Assembly (NCBI RefSeq): GCF_016811105.1
Contig: NZ_JAFBGM010000001.1
Span: 1,197,126 to 1,261,125 of the forward strand
Length of the DNA: 64,000 nt
DNA from: Aurantibacter crassamenti
GTDB lineage: Bacteria; Bacteroidota; Bacteroidia; Flavobacteriales; Flavobacteriaceae
Reading direction: 5' to 3'
The notes under the pieces were generated by a model, which searched no databases, had not been told where the DNA came from, and was given only the letters and a program-made list of their open reading frames with translations. Below are positions 7,375 to 16,948 of this stretch, piece after piece. The stretch's first letter is position 1, and each line of letters opens with the position of its first letter. The translations under genes were made by a program, and so were the position numbers.

Positions 7375-8901
7375 ATGAAAATAGAAGATATTGAAAATAT
7401 TGAATTGAAGTTTTTGGATCTTGATGATTATCAAGAATTAAAAACGGCTATGATTTCGGCATATACAAATATGCCTGGTGCTTATTGGAAAGAAGAACAT
7501 ATTAAATCATTAATTGAAAAGTTTCCTGATGGCCAGGTTGTAATCAAAATTAATGGGCAGTTGGCGGGTGTTGCTTTGTCAATAATTGTTGATTATGACG
7601 ACTTTGACGATAGTCATACCTATGAGCAGATTACAGGTAATTATTCATTTAATACCCATAACAACAATGGCGATGTTCTTTATGGAATAGAAGTGTTTAT
7701 AAAACCTCAATTTAGAGGTTTACGATTGGGCCGAAGGCTATATGACTATAGAAAAGAATTGTGCGAAAAACAAAACCTAAAAAGCATTGTTTTTGGTGGT
7801 CGAATGCCGAATTTTCATAAGTATGCAAATGAGTTAACACCTAAAGAATATATTGCACAGGTGCGTAGAAAAGAGATTCAAGACCCTGTTCTAAACTTTC
7901 AAATAAGTAATGATTTTCATCCTGCAAAAGTGATGAAAGGGTATTTAGAAGGGGATGCTGCGTCAAATGATTTTGCTATTTTAATGGAGTGGGATAATAT
8001 CTATTATCAAAAACCATCGAAAAAAGCGGCAACAAAAAAAACAATTATTCGATTAGGGCTAATACAGTGGCAAATGCGACCCTATAAAGATTTAGAGGAG
8101 CTGTTGCAACAAGCCGAGTATTTTATAGATGCTGTATCAGGGTATCGATCAGATTTTGCATTGTTTCCTGAATTTTTTAATGCGCCGTTAATGGCAAAAG
8201 ACAATCATTTGTCTACGCCAGATGCTATTCGAGAACTAGCGAAGCATACGCAAGATATCGTTCAAAAATTTTCAGAATTTTCCATTTCGTATAACATCAA
8301 TATAATTACAGGTAGTATGCCTGAAATGATTGATGGTAGATTGTATAATGTCGGTTATCTTTGTCGAAGAGATGGTAGCATGGAGCGCTATGAAAAGTTG
8401 CACGTAACGCCAGATGAAGCAAAGGTTTGGGGTATGCAAGGTGGTACGCAACTAAAGGCTTTTGATACCGATTGTGGTAAAATAGGAATTTTAATTTGTT
8501 ACGATTCCGAGTTTCCTGAATTAAGTCGTTTATTGGCGGATGAGGGTATGGATATACTTTTCATCCCCTTTTTAACAGACACACAAAATGGCTATTCACG
8601 TGTTAGGCATTGTGCCCAAGCCAGAGCAATAGAAAATGAATGTTATGTTGCAATAGCAGGTAGTGTAGGTAATTTGCCAAATGTTCAAAATATGGATATA
8701 CAGTTTGCGCAAAGTATGGTTTTTACGCCTTGTGATTTTTCGTTTCCAACAAATGGTATAAAAGCTGAAGCAACGCCAAATACAGAAATGATTTTAATAG
8801 CTGATGTTGATATTGATTTATTACGTGAATTAAATCAGTTTGGCGCAGTTAGAAATTTAAAAGATCGAAGAAAAGATATCTTTGAATTAAGAAAAAAATA
8901 G
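7375..8901 (+). CDS. GNAT acetyltransferase fused to carbon-nitrogen hydrolase
   Basis: A two-domain protein of 508 residues. The N-terminal ~200 residues are a GNAT domain with an acetyl-CoA loop (RGLRLGRRLYDYRKELCE). After a linker, the C-terminal ~290 residues are a nitrilase-superfamily amidohydrolase with the Glu-Lys-Cys triad: FPEFFNAP, YEKLHVTP and ILICYDSEFPE. The fusion is known in several phyla, but its substrate is not well defined. I prefer the ATG at 7375 (MKIEDIENIELKF) to the one at 7363, which abuts the terminator T-run. The next gene follows after 36 bases in the same direction. Confidence 0.87.
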   Translation: MKIEDIENIELKFLDLDDYQELKTAMISAYTNMPGAYWKEEHIKSLIEKFPDGQVVIKINGQLAGVALSIIVDYDDFDDSHTYEQITGNYSFNTHNNNGDVLYGIEVFIKPQFRGLRLGRRLYDYRKELCEKQNLKSIVFGGRMPNFHKYANELTPKEYIAQVRRKEIQDPVLNFQISNDFHPAKVMKGYLEGDAASNDFAILMEWDNIYYQKPSKKAATKKTIIRLGLIQWQMRPYKDLEELLQQAEYFIDAVSGYRSDFALFPEFFNAPLMAKDNHLSTPDAIRELAKHTQDIVQKFSEFSISYNINIITGSMPEMIDGRLYNVGYLCRRDGSMERYEKLHVTPDEAKVWGMQGGTQLKAFDTDCGKIGILICYDSEFPELSRLLADEGMDILFIPFLTDTQNGYSRVRHCAQARAIENECYVAIAGSVGNLPNVQNMDIQFAQSMVFTPCDFSFPTNGIKAEATPNTEMILIADVDIDLLRELNQFGAVRNLKDRRKDIFELRKK

Positions 8902-8937
8902 AATTGCTCTAAGTAGTGGGCATCAAAACAAAATATA

Positions 8938-10308
8938 GTGAAAGATTTAAAAATTATTGGCGGTGAAGAGTGGTGTGTGTTTAAAAACCTTGGTGTACCT
9001 GCTATTAAAGCACGTGTAGATTCTGGAGCGAAAACTTCGTCAATACAAGCGACAAATATTAAAATTTATAATAAAGGAGTTGAAGAATGGGTCAAATTTG
9101 AAGTTAGTCCGTTACAAGAAAATAGAAGTATTGCTATTGAATGTGAAGCGCGTTTAGTAGATCGCAGAATGGTGAAAAGTTCTTCTGGTATTTCTGAAGA
9201 AAGATTGGTGGTGCAAACGTCATTAACTATGGGTGGTGAAACATTTGATGTTGAGCTAACTTTAGCAAACCGTGATACCATGGAATTCAGAATGCTTTTG
9301 GGTAGAGAAGCAATAAATCAGCGTTATGCAGTAAACCCAGCTGTTAATTATCAAGTTCAAGCATTCACAGACGAAGAAATAAATAAAAAATACGCTTCAT
9401 ACTTTAAAGAAAAAACAGGCCTTAAAATAGCGCTGCTAGCTAGTAATCCTAATTTATATAGCAACAAAAGAATTATGGAGGCAGCAGAAGCTCGTGGCCA
9501 TGAAATTGTTTTCTTGAATGTAGAGTTGGCATATATGAAGTTGGATGCGAAGGAACCTGAAATTCGCTATCGTGGTGGAAATATACTGACCGAATTTGAT
9601 GCCGTAATACCTAGAATAAAACCTTCCGTTACATTTTATGGTTGTGCGCTAATACGACAATTTGATAATTTAGGTGCGTATTGTCAAAATTCAGCAGAAG
9701 CAATAACACAATCACGTGACAAACTTTTTGCTTCACAATTATTTTCTAAAAATGACATTAATATTCCAATAACGGGGTTTGCAAAATCTCCGATGGATAC
9801 CAAAGATTTAATTAAAATGGTTAATGGTGCTCCATTGATTATTAAATTATTAGAAAGCACCCAAGGAAAAGGAGTAGTGTTAGCTGAAACCAATAAAGCC
9901 GCAGAGAGTGTCATAAATGCCTTTAAGAGTGTTAATACTAACATATTGGTGCAAGAGTTTATTAAAGAAGCTAATGGTCAAGATATTCGATGTTTTGTAG
10001 TGAATAATAAGGTGGTTGCTTCAATGCAGCGCCAAGCAGAGAAAGGAGAGTTTCGGGCAAATATTCATCAAGGCGGAAAAGCATCAATCATTAAAATTAC
10101 ACCAGAAGAGAAAAAGTTAGCTTTAAAGGCAGCAAAGGCATTAAATCTTGCCGTTGCAGGGGTTGATATTATTCGCTCAAACAAAGGTCCGCTTTTGTTA
10201 GAAGTTAATTCATCGCCAGGTTTAGAAGGTATTGAAAATGCCACTGGTAAAGATATTGCTAACGCGATGATAATGGCAATTGAGCGAAAATTAAAATTTA
10301 CAATTTAA
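8938..10308 (+). CDS. RimB-like aspartic protease domain fused to RimK-type glutamate ligase
   Basis: A 456-residue fusion. The first ~135 residues are a retropepsin-like ATP-dependent zinc protease domain (RimB/DUF785 family) with the active-site block VDSGAKTSS at D28. From about residue 155 a RimK-type ATP-grasp ligase follows, with substrate and ATP-binding stretches such as [19 protein letters not shown] and a metal site near [15 protein letters not shown]. RimK relatives add glutamates to the ribosomal protein S6 tail or to small molecules. The start is a GTG at 8938; no ATG is available nearby. It probably shares a transcript with the GNAT-nitrilase gene. Confidence 0.85.
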   Translation: MKDLKIIGGEEWCVFKNLGVPAIKARVDSGAKTSSIQATNIKIYNKGVEEWVKFEVSPLQENRSIAIECEARLVDRRMVKSSSGISEERLVVQTSLTMGGETFDVELTLANRDTMEFRMLLGREAINQRYAVNPAVNYQVQAFTDEEINKKYASYFKEKTGLKIALLASNPNLYSNKRIMEAAEARGHEIVFLNVELAYMKLDAKEPEIRYRGGNILTEFDAVIPRIKPSVTFYGCALIRQFDNLGAYCQNSAEAITQSRDKLFASQLFSKNDINIPITGFAKSPMDTKDLIKMVNGAPLIIKLLESTQGKGVVLAETNKAAESVINAFKSVNTNILVQEFIKEANGQDIRCFVVNNKVVASMQRQAEKGEFRANIHQGGKASIIKITPEEKKLALKAAKALNLAVAGVDIIRSNKGPLLLEVNSSPGLEGIENATGKDIANAMIMAIERKLKFTI

Positions 10309-10414
10309 GAATAGACGCTAATTATAATCGTATGTACAATAGAAAGGTTTTTTAAATAATCTTGACATTGCACCTATAATCAATACCAAGTTCTAAAATT
10401 TGTACCTTAGCTTG

Positions 10415-10915
10415 ATGCAAAAAACACCCATATTATTACTGGTTTTTTTAATTGCTTTTTCCTGTAAGAAGGATAATAAAAAGCAAGTTGCTGGTAATGC
10501 AGAGGCAATAAATTTTAATGTTGAAGAGTGGCCTAAAAAGGCTGTTGCAAACGCAGAAGCTGCTAAAATTTTAGCAAAGTGGCCAGAATATGTTGCTTTA
10601 GAAACTAGTTTTGAAAGTATTTATACTAGTGAGAATTCTGAAGATTTATCATTGATAATTGAAGATTTGATAGAAAAACAAAAAGCAATGGCTGAATCAA
10701 CATACCCGGTAGAATTTGATAGGCCACATATAAAAAGCAGACAGATAGCACTGAAAACTTATATTTTAAAAACAAAAGGAAATCTAGAATATCGATTAGA
10801 TTTGCAAGAGCCAGTCATTGAGATGATAGCGGCTTTTAATGCCCTACGTAATCAATTTAATGTTATTTTAAATAGTAAGATTGACATTGATTTACTTCAA
10901 GAAAAAAAGAAGTAA
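10415..10915 (+). CDS. small lipoprotein of unknown function
   Basis: A 166-residue protein with a lipoprotein signal ending in the lipobox AFSC, followed by charged KKDNKK. The mature part is mostly helical (EWPKKAVANAEAAKILAKW...) and matches no family I know. The ATG at 10415 is preferred because the longer reading needs a TTG at 10400. A bidirectional terminator follows at about 10965. Confidence 0.7.
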   Translation: MQKTPILLLVFLIAFSCKKDNKKQVAGNAEAINFNVEEWPKKAVANAEAAKILAKWPEYVALETSFESIYTSENSEDLSLIIEDLIEKQKAMAESTYPVEFDRPHIKSRQIALKTYILKTKGNLEYRLDLQEPVIEMIAAFNALRNQFNVILNSKIDIDLLQEKKK

Positions 10916-10960
10916 TCATTTGATTTTTAAATGACTAACTAGCTTCAATTAGAAGCAATA

Positions 10961-10993
10961 AAAAAGGATCAACCTAAGGTTGATCCTTTTTTA
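10961..10993. terminator. bidirectional intrinsic terminator
   Basis: GGATCAACC and GGTTGATCC form a 9-bp stem around TAA, flanked by an A-run on the left and a T-run on the right. It can stop transcription from both convergent neighbours, the lipoprotein gene on the left and the TPR gene on the right. Confidence 0.88.
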
Positions 10994-11011
10994 TTTGAAT
11001 ACAAAGTATTG

Positions 11012-11713
11012 TTATTGTTTTGGTTCAGCCTCTGCAGGTTGATTTTTTCTTGCTTCAAGTGCTTGTTTGCTAAGACTTGCCAAGTTGAAATTGGGGTCTA
11101 TTTTTAGCGCTTCGTCAATTGTAACAATTGCGGTGTCAATATTTTTATCAAGGTTGAATTGTGCCAATGCTTTAAGGTGTGTAAACGCGGCCTTAAGAGA
11201 AACCTCATAGGGTTGTTGTCTTTCATAAAAGGCATATTTCTGATCATCTTTTGCATTCGCAAGGCCATACTCAATATCTTTTGATGCGCCTGCACCATCA
11301 CCAGTTTGAATTTTTAAATCAGCTAGTTCATAGGCCAAATAGGCATTTGGAGACCTTTTAAATAACGATTCAAATTGTTCCAACGCTCTTTTCGGTTGAT
11401 TTAAAGCTTTAAGAGAAATTGCTTTTACTTGAACTGCAAGATCTGAATCAGAATCTTGTTTCTCTATACCAATGGTATTTAAAGCCTGTAAATGTTGATT
11501 GTCATTTGCATAAATATATGCCAAGGTATCTTTACGAGCTTGAGATGGAGATAATACGTTTAAGTGTGTTAGCGCATTAATTACTCCATTCATATCACCC
11601 TGTAAGCGCATTTCTGTATAAAATGCCTCATAGTGTTTTTGAAGTTCAGAAGTGGTTTGTGCTGAACTGGCAAAGCCAACAAGTAGCACTAGCGCAATTA
11701 GTAATTTTTTCAT
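11012..11713 (-). CDS. secreted TPR-repeat protein
   Basis: A 233-residue protein with a signal peptide (KKLLIALVLLVGFASSAQT) and helical repeats of the tetratricopeptide kind, for example ALNQPKRALEQFESLFKRSPNAYLAYELADL and IVTIDEALKIDPNFNLA. It is probably a periplasmic protein-protein interaction scaffold. The C-terminal tail is Glu/Pro-rich and short. Nothing in the context narrows the function. Confidence 0.75.
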   Translation of the reverse strand: MKKLLIALVLLVGFASSAQTTSELQKHYEAFYTEMRLQGDMNGVINALTHLNVLSPSQARKDTLAYIYANDNQHLQALNTIGIEKQDSDSDLAVQVKAISLKALNQPKRALEQFESLFKRSPNAYLAYELADLKIQTGDGAGASKDIEYGLANAKDDQKYAFYERQQPYEVSLKAAFTHLKALAQFNLDKNIDTAIVTIDEALKIDPNFNLASLSKQALEARKNQPAEAEPKQ

Positions 11714-11790
11714 TTTATTAATTTTTGGTGCGCTAAACTATTAAAATTATCTGGGTAAACCTGTTATAAAAGCATTAAAATTGGTAATGA

Positions 11791-11821
11791 AAAAGGGATG
11801 CCATATTCTGACATCCCTTTT
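11791..11821 (-). terminator. intrinsic terminator after the 11849-12220 gene
   Basis: GGGATG (11795-11800) pairs with CATCCC (11812-11817), with an A-run to the left that becomes a T-run on the minus strand. It lies 28 bases past the stop of the minus-strand gene to its right. Confidence 0.75.
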
Positions 11822-11848
11822 ATTGTTAAGTAGGTTATTTATTGAGCC

Positions 11849-12220
11849 CTAAGCAATTGAGTATTTCGCCCCTTTATCTTTGAATGATTTTAAAAGATTA
11901 ACGTAAATAGCTAGACTTTTAGAATCATTATCAATACATGACTTAAGAAACTCACCTAAATTTTTAAATAATAGATTAGCATATAAGATTGGTACGTTGG
12001 TATTAACCTTTTTTGGATCATATGCTTTGTCATCTAACACAATATCCAATTTCACCCTTTTTCGATGATAGTCAATCGAGACCAATGCTGCATTATAGTG
12101 GTTTTTTAAAATTGCAACATGGAGACTTTCATATTTAGGTCTACTATTATACTTCGTACTACCAGCAACAAGATTTTCTATTTCGTTGAGAATCTTTGTT
12201 CTTAAATTAGATTTTTCCAT
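11849..12220 (-). CDS. hypothetical protein, 123 residues
   Basis: A soluble protein without a signal peptide or membrane segment. It is rich in Lys, Asn and Asp, with alternating hydrophobic stretches (YESLHVAILKNHYNAALVSI, VKLDIVLDDKAYDPKKV). I do not recognise the family. It stands alone with its own terminator, and codon use looks like that of its neighbours. Confidence 0.65.
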   Translation of the reverse strand: MEKSNLRTKILNEIENLVAGSTKYNSRPKYESLHVAILKNHYNAALVSIDYHRKRVKLDIVLDDKAYDPKKVNTNVPILYANLLFKNLGEFLKSCIDNDSKSLAIYVNLLKSFKDKGAKYSIA

Positions 12221-12336
12221 AACAATATATATTATGATTATATACTAAAGTTAGTAGTTAATCGATGAAATACATAGAATATTAACAGTACTAATCCCTC
12301 TTTTGTTGTGAAAGTTGGGCTATATGTTGTATAAGT

Positions 12337-13143
12337 TTAGGTTAATGTTGTGGTAAGAAGATGTTTTTTAACATAAATGAGTCGATTAGATTGTACAATT
12401 TTACCCTTTTTTGAATTATCTAGTTTATAATCAGGCAATTGCAATCCTCTTTTTCTGGCTTCAGCAGTATAATAATCCTTTTTAATAGGATGATAGGGAT
12501 AGACACCATTAAATAATTCGTTCCACCAATTATTCTTTAGTATAGCTTCGATTATTTTAATACAATCTGTTCTGTGAATTAAATTAATAGGATGCCCTCC
12601 GTTAGATAAATTTTTTCTCCCTGAAAGAATAGTAATAGGATGTCGGTCAGCGCTAATCAAACCTCCAAAACGTAAAATTGTAGTTTGAATACGACTTTCA
12701 TTTTTAAAAATTGCTTCGGCTTTCAGCATTTGTATGCCAGATTCGGTAGTAGGTTCGGGTAGCGTTTCTTCAGTAACTTTGCCTTCAGCTTCACCATAAA
12801 CCGCCGTGCTACTTACAAAAACAACTTTTTTCACAGAAGATTGAACAATAGCATTGTGAAGTAGTTGCATTTTTTTCACATAATTTTCTTTGTGTTCTCC
12901 TCTTAGTTTCGGCGGAACATTAATAATCGCAATTGATACATCCATAAAGAAACCTGTAATATCACCATCAAGTTTTTCTTCCGTTAGCGTAATTAAAAAA
13001 GCATTTATACCAATCTGGGTTAAATCATTTAATTTTTCTTTAGAAGTTGTACTGCCATTAATTGTGTAGCCATTTTTTATCAGACTTTCAGCTAGCGGAA
13101 GACCCAGCCAACCACAACCTAGTATTGCTATTTTTTTATTCAA
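12337..13143 (-). CDS. NAD-dependent epimerase/dehydratase-like protein (YeeZ type)
   Basis: A 268-residue Rossmann protein starting IAILGCGWLGLPLAESLI. The G-x-G-x-x-G loop is present as GCGWLG. The catalytic-type segment reads VFVSSTAVYGEAEG, with the Ser and Tyr of extended short-chain dehydrogenases. The start is a TTG at 13143 that overlaps the end of the peptidase gene by eight bases, so the two are one transcript. The substrate is unknown. Confidence 0.78.
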   Translation of the reverse strand: MNKKIAILGCGWLGLPLAESLIKNGYTINGSTTSKEKLNDLTQIGINAFLITLTEEKLDGDITGFFMDVSIAIINVPPKLRGEHKENYVKKMQLLHNAIVQSSVKKVVFVSSTAVYGEAEGKVTEETLPEPTTESGIQMLKAEAIFKNESRIQTTILRFGGLISADRHPITILSGRKNLSNGGHPINLIHRTDCIKIIEAILKNNWWNELFNGVYPYHPIKKDYYTAEARKRGLQLPDYKLDNSKKGKIVQSNRLIYVKKHLLTTTLT

Positions 13144-15418
13144 AACGGATTTCTTTTATGGTTATAATAGCATCATTTATTACAAATGGCATGGGAATAT
13201 TGTTTTTTGGACGCTCAGGTAATGAAAATTCTGGATGTTCTAATAAATCATTTGAAGCCTCATAAAATGTAAGGGCTAATTTTTCAACTTTCGGTATTGC
13301 TATTTGTAGCTCTGTATATTCATTATTACTTATATAATGTGTTAATAATCTACCTTCCGTTTGTCTGCCTAAATGTGATTCTTCTATTGCAATGCCGTTT
13401 ATTTTTACAGCATTTAGAAATGTTTTACCAGTAAAAATTTCTAATCTATTTACTGAACGCTGATGGGTGATACAAAGTTCTAAAATGCGTTCATTTCCTA
13501 TGATGGTATCAAGAGAAGTTTCTACTAAAGGTGGTTTTATATGTTTTATAGGTGCCTCAGAAACAAAGCTAAAGCCTGTTTTGTATTTGCTTTTTATAAT
13601 GTTAACGTTTAAATCTTCTGATGTGGTGGTTTTGTCGATGTAATTGCTTGTCCAATCACTTAAAACGTTGTCATATGTTGCCCAATATGCTCTATTGGTT
13701 TCACTGTTTAGTATATAAGCTAAACTTGTTGGTTTTGCATTTTCTTCTGAAAAATCAGCATTTAAATGTGCTTTAATCATGAAAAATGCAAAAAGAACTA
13801 GACTAAGCAGCGCTAAATTATTTTTATTTCTATAAAAGCCAATTAGGGGCAATAGAAGGGAAAATGTTAATGCTGTCAAAATCATTGAGCCGAGCATCAT
13901 TTTAAGGCCTAAACCAATGGGTAATGCAGCAATAAATGGCGAAAAAATCCATATCGCAGGAATTGACAAAAATACCAGTAAGAAAGGGTTTGGTTTTTTT
14001 TGATTGATTAGAACCATTAATGCAGCCAATGCTGTAAACACCGGAATGATAAAATAGACGCCCCCTTTTAAATAATAAGAAAGTGCGCCACAAATCAATA
14101 ACCATAAAAATATAGGTGCTATAAAAAGGTTCTTGGTGTCAGTCTTTTTGAATCGGTGATAGCACGAAAAACAAATTGCTAAAGTGAGAAAAACAAAGGC
14201 ATAAATATATGCGTGCCCGTTATAAGTGAAACCTTGTAAAATATCTTGATAGCCTGGGTACATCCATTTTAAGAATGGCCAAGAAAAATAACCGATGACT
14301 CCTGGTATTGCAAATGATAACAGCATAGGTATAAATCCTATGGCAACTGCTTTTAAGTTTAGGCTTTTGGTTTTGAATCCATAAAAAAGAAGTAAAACAA
14401 AAGCGCAAACAGCTATAGCAAACATGGGCCATATCCAAGAAAAAGGATAAGTAACTAATTTAAAAAGCGGAACATTGAAGTACACTAGGTCTTCTTTGCT
14501 TCTTAAATTGTTGAGGTCCGCTGAAGAAAAATGTTGTAGTAAAGGCATAAGATAACTGCCTTGATGTGCCAGCGTATTTCGATCTAATCGATTGTAATTA
14601 TCTCGAACGGTATGATAATCAAAGTGATCATCTATAAATGCGAAATTAAAACCTTGAATATCACCATCCTCACGAAAAACTGTGAGATCTGTATCGTTTG
14701 GTAACATTTTATAAATACTGTACATCAAAGAATTTGCAGCAGGATAATCAGGGTTAGCTTTCACAAATTCTTTTATTAAGCCAGCATTGCCTTTATTAGT
14801 TTCTAGCAACATAAAACTAGTACCACCACTGCCTCGTGCTTCAAAATTCAGAACCAAACCAATTTCTTTAGCCCATTCATGCTGGTTAACAAATAAATCT
14901 GCACCATTAAGGCCTAGTTCTTCCGCATCAGTGATTAATATAATGATATCGCTCTTTGGGGTTATACCTTTTGATAAAAAGGCTCTAATGCCCTCTAAAA
15001 TAGTTGCTACACCACTACCTGCATCACTTGCCCCTAAAGATGAATGTGGACTACTATCATAATGAGACATAAGTACCAAAGCTTCGCCGTCTTCCGATCC
15101 TTTTATGCGCGTTAAAATATTAACGGCTTTACTGTAATTAGCCCAATCACCAGCTGTATAGCCTTCTTGTATTTGTGTTTCAAGACCTAGCTTGTTAAGT
15201 TCTTTAATTATATAGTTGCGAACCACTTTATGGTCTGCAGAACCCACGGCATGTGGTTTTTTAGAAATGTTTTCTACATGTTTTAGAGCTCTATCAGTAG
15301 AAAAGGCCGATTTTTCAATTTGTTCATCTGGCACATAGTTTGGTTTTTCTGCTTTGAAACTCCAATAGATGGCCACAGAAATTAGAAGAAGTGTTAGAAA
15401 ACTATTAAATGGTTTCAT
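13136..15418 (-). CDS. M28-family membrane metallopeptidase
   Basis: A 760-residue protein. One N-terminal membrane segment (FLTLLLISVAIYW) is followed by an M28 zinc aminopeptidase domain: MSHYDSSPHSSLGASDAGSG (His and Asp ligands), TDAEELGLNGA (Glu-Glu), NFEARGSGG and HTVRDN. About eight more membrane helices and a C-terminal soluble domain follow. This layout fits ER-type Fxna/vacuolar-like M28 peptidases found widely in Bacteroidota. The ATG at 15418 is preferred because it removes 26 residues that do not look like family sequence. It is the first gene of a two-gene operon with the epimerase. Confidence 0.87.
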   Translation of the reverse strand: MKPFNSFLTLLLISVAIYWSFKAEKPNYVPDEQIEKSAFSTDRALKHVENISKKPHAVGSADHKVVRNYIIKELNKLGLETQIQEGYTAGDWANYSKAVNILTRIKGSEDGEALVLMSHYDSSPHSSLGASDAGSGVATILEGIRAFLSKGITPKSDIIILITDAEELGLNGADLFVNQHEWAKEIGLVLNFEARGSGGTSFMLLETNKGNAGLIKEFVKANPDYPAANSLMYSIYKMLPNDTDLTVFREDGDIQGFNFAFIDDHFDYHTVRDNYNRLDRNTLAHQGSYLMPLLQHFSSADLNNLRSKEDLVYFNVPLFKLVTYPFSWIWPMFAIAVCAFVLLLFYGFKTKSLNLKAVAIGFIPMLLSFAIPGVIGYFSWPFLKWMYPGYQDILQGFTYNGHAYIYAFVFLTLAICFSCYHRFKKTDTKNLFIAPIFLWLLICGALSYYLKGGVYFIIPVFTALAALMVLINQKKPNPFLLVFLSIPAIWIFSPFIAALPIGLGLKMMLGSMILTALTFSLLLPLIGFYRNKNNLALLSLVLFAFFMIKAHLNADFSEENAKPTSLAYILNSETNRAYWATYDNVLSDWTSNYIDKTTTSEDLNVNIIKSKYKTGFSFVSEAPIKHIKPPLVETSLDTIIGNERILELCITHQRSVNRLEIFTGKTFLNAVKINGIAIEESHLGRQTEGRLLTHYISNNEYTELQIAIPKVEKLALTFYEASNDLLEHPEFSLPERPKNNIPMPFVINDAIITIKEIRFE

Positions 15419-15482
15419 TATTTTAGAAGATATGCGATAAAAGTATGAAATTCTTAAAGTTTTGATTGTTTCAACCGATATT

Positions 15483-15514
15483 TTTGGCAAAATCATAAGT
15501 AAAGACTATATTTA
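15483..15514 (+). promoter_or_regulatory. promoter of the CBS-domain gene
   Basis: TTTG (15483-15486), a 20-base spacer and TATATTTA (15507-15514) match the Bacteroidota TTTG / TAnnTTTG consensus except for the last base. The start codon is 46 bases beyond the -7 box. Confidence 0.55.
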
Positions 15515-15559
15515 AGATTAACCTTAGCCGAACCAGTATTTACTAAAAAGACTAAAATT

Positions 15560-16024
15560 ATGGGAATAAAAAGTTTTAGAGGAGCCCGAAAAGAGACAAA
15601 AAAGGAATTTGATGCACCTATCATGGTCACAGATTATATGACGAAGAAATTGGTGTCTTTTAGACCCGAACAGTCTATTTTAGAGGTAATGGAGCTGTTT
15701 ACGAAATATAATATTTCAGGTGGGCCAGTACTTGATGATAATGGTTTTTTAGTTGGCATCATTTCTGAAGCCGATTGTATGAAGCAAATTTCTGAAAGTA
15801 GGTACTTCAATTTACCTATTCTTGAAAAAAGTGTTGAAACGTATATGACTAAAAATGTGGAAACCATTCCGCATGAAATGAGCATATTTGATGCAGCAGG
15901 GGTTTTTCATAAAAATAACCGAAGAAGATTGCCAGTAATGAAAGACGGATTGCTGGTTGGTCAAATATCAAGAAAAGATATTGTTATTGCGGCACTTAGA
16001 CTTACTGGTCATAACTGGAAGTAA
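15560..16024 (+). CDS. CBS-domain pair protein
   Basis: A 154-residue protein made of two CBS motifs (about residues 25-75 and 90-150), seen as VTDYMTKKLVSFRPEQSILEVMELF and VETYMTKNVETIPHEMSIFDAAGVF. Each is followed by a G-G-P-V or R-R-L-P-V strand. Such pairs bind adenine nucleotides and act as sensors, but no catalytic domain is attached. It is transcribed away from the M28 peptidase gene and ends at a bidirectional terminator. Confidence 0.88.
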   Translation: MGIKSFRGARKETKKEFDAPIMVTDYMTKKLVSFRPEQSILEVMELFTKYNISGGPVLDDNGFLVGIISEADCMKQISESRYFNLPILEKSVETYMTKNVETIPHEMSIFDAAGVFHKNNRRRLPVMKDGLLVGQISRKDIVIAALRLTGHNWK

Positions 16025-16044
16025 GAAAATTATAACTTTTAAAT

Positions 16045-16080
16045 AAAAAATGCTCCCATTAAAATGAGAGCATTTTTTTT
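16045..16080. terminator. bidirectional intrinsic terminator
   Basis: TGCTC-C-CATT pairs with AATG-A-GAGCA with one internal mismatch. It is flanked by an A-run on the left and eight Ts on the right. It separates the CBS gene from the convergent zinc-ribbon gene. Confidence 0.85.
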
Positions 16081-16103
16081 GTCTTTACTACGGCAATTGT
16101 ACG

Positions 16104-16454
16104 TTATTCTCTTTTTACAATCATATAATAATCATTGTCTAGTGGTAAATAACCAAGGTTGTATACGAAATAGTAGGTAGTGCCCTTTTTAGTAGTATAT
16201 AGGTTTGTAAAGTAATCAAAATCAAAATTCTTATCTAATAAGCTGGTTTTTGTAGTTCTTGTTTTGCCATCTTTTAAAGTGTAACCATCAAGTATTTTAT
16301 AGTTACGCCGAAGTCTATTATTAATATTACGTATAAGGTTTTTGCTATCTGAATTGAATTTGTTGTGATAGGCATTACGGCACCCATCTGAACAATATTT
16401 TTTGTCAACTCTACCAATTATTTCAGTACCACATTCTAAGCATTTTTTTTTCAC
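16104..16454 (-). CDS. small zinc-ribbon protein
   Basis: A 116-residue protein with an N-terminal zinc ribbon: CLEC, then CSDGC (C-x2-C, 13 residues, C-x3-C). A basic helical part (NLIRNINNRLRRNYKIL) follows, with a C-terminal part rich in Tyr. The start is GTG at 16454, which overlaps the stop of the upstream gene (GTGA). The ribbon suggests nucleic-acid or protein binding, and the rest is unrecognised. Confidence 0.72.
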   Translation of the reverse strand: MKKKCLECGTEIIGRVDKKYCSDGCRNAYHNKFNSDSKNLIRNINNRLRRNYKILDGYTLKDGKTRTTKTSLLDKNFDFDYFTNLYTTKKGTTYYFVYNLGYLPLDNDYYMIVKRE

Positions 16455-16948
16455 AACTGAGCTTTTTTATAGTTAAAAACTACTTCTTCATTTCCGCCAT
16501 TTTCTTGGTGAATTAGTCCATAAATGTTGATTTCATTTGTATTTATTTTTTCAAAAGTAAATCCATCAAAGTAAAATCGATTATCAGCAATTTTGATTAA
16601 TTTAAAGCTTTGCACTTCATCTTTTTCTTCCCAACCTTTTAAATCACTATTAAAGTGTTTCAATTCAAAAACTAAAGATTCATCTACTTGACGAATATGG
16701 CCTAATTCATAAAATTGAACTTTGCCATCAGCTACTAACTTAAATGAAAACATCATTGAACCTCCAAGAGGCGGGCTCCAAATTTCTTCTGTAATTCCAC
16801 CGAAGGCTTCACCTTGCCAATGACCTTCCATCCAAGAAATTTGTGAAAGCTTAGCTTTAGGAGCAATGTCTCCAACTTTGTATGATAATGTATTCTGCGC
16901 ATTTGCAGTAATGGTAAAGAAGAATACAATTATAGAAATGTATTTCAT
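16451..16948 (-). CDS. secreted DUF6265-type protein
   Basis: A 165-residue protein with a signal peptide (YISIIVFFFTITANAQ). The signature SWMEGHWQGEAFGGITEEIWSPP and the following GGSMMFSFKLVADGKVQFYE fit the DUF6265 lipocalin-like family. Function in the family is not known. It is cotranscribed with the zinc-ribbon gene. Confidence 0.75.
   Translation of the reverse strand: MKYISIIVFFFTITANAQNTLSYKVGDIAPKAKLSQISWMEGHWQGEAFGGITEEIWSPPLGGSMMFSFKLVADGKVQFYELGHIRQVDESLVFELKHFNSDLKGWEEKDEVQSFKLIKIADNRFYFDGFTFEKINTNEINIYGLIHQENGGNEEVVFNYKKAQL

Noticed and set aside
10362-10380. TTGACA...TATAAT-like promoter before the lipoprotein gene
   Set aside because: The spacing is too short for a sigma-70 promoter and Bacteroidota use a different consensus.
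16451-16454. Possible frameshift between the DUF6265 and zinc-ribbon genes
   Set aside because: The GTGA overlap is a normal operon junction and both products look complete.
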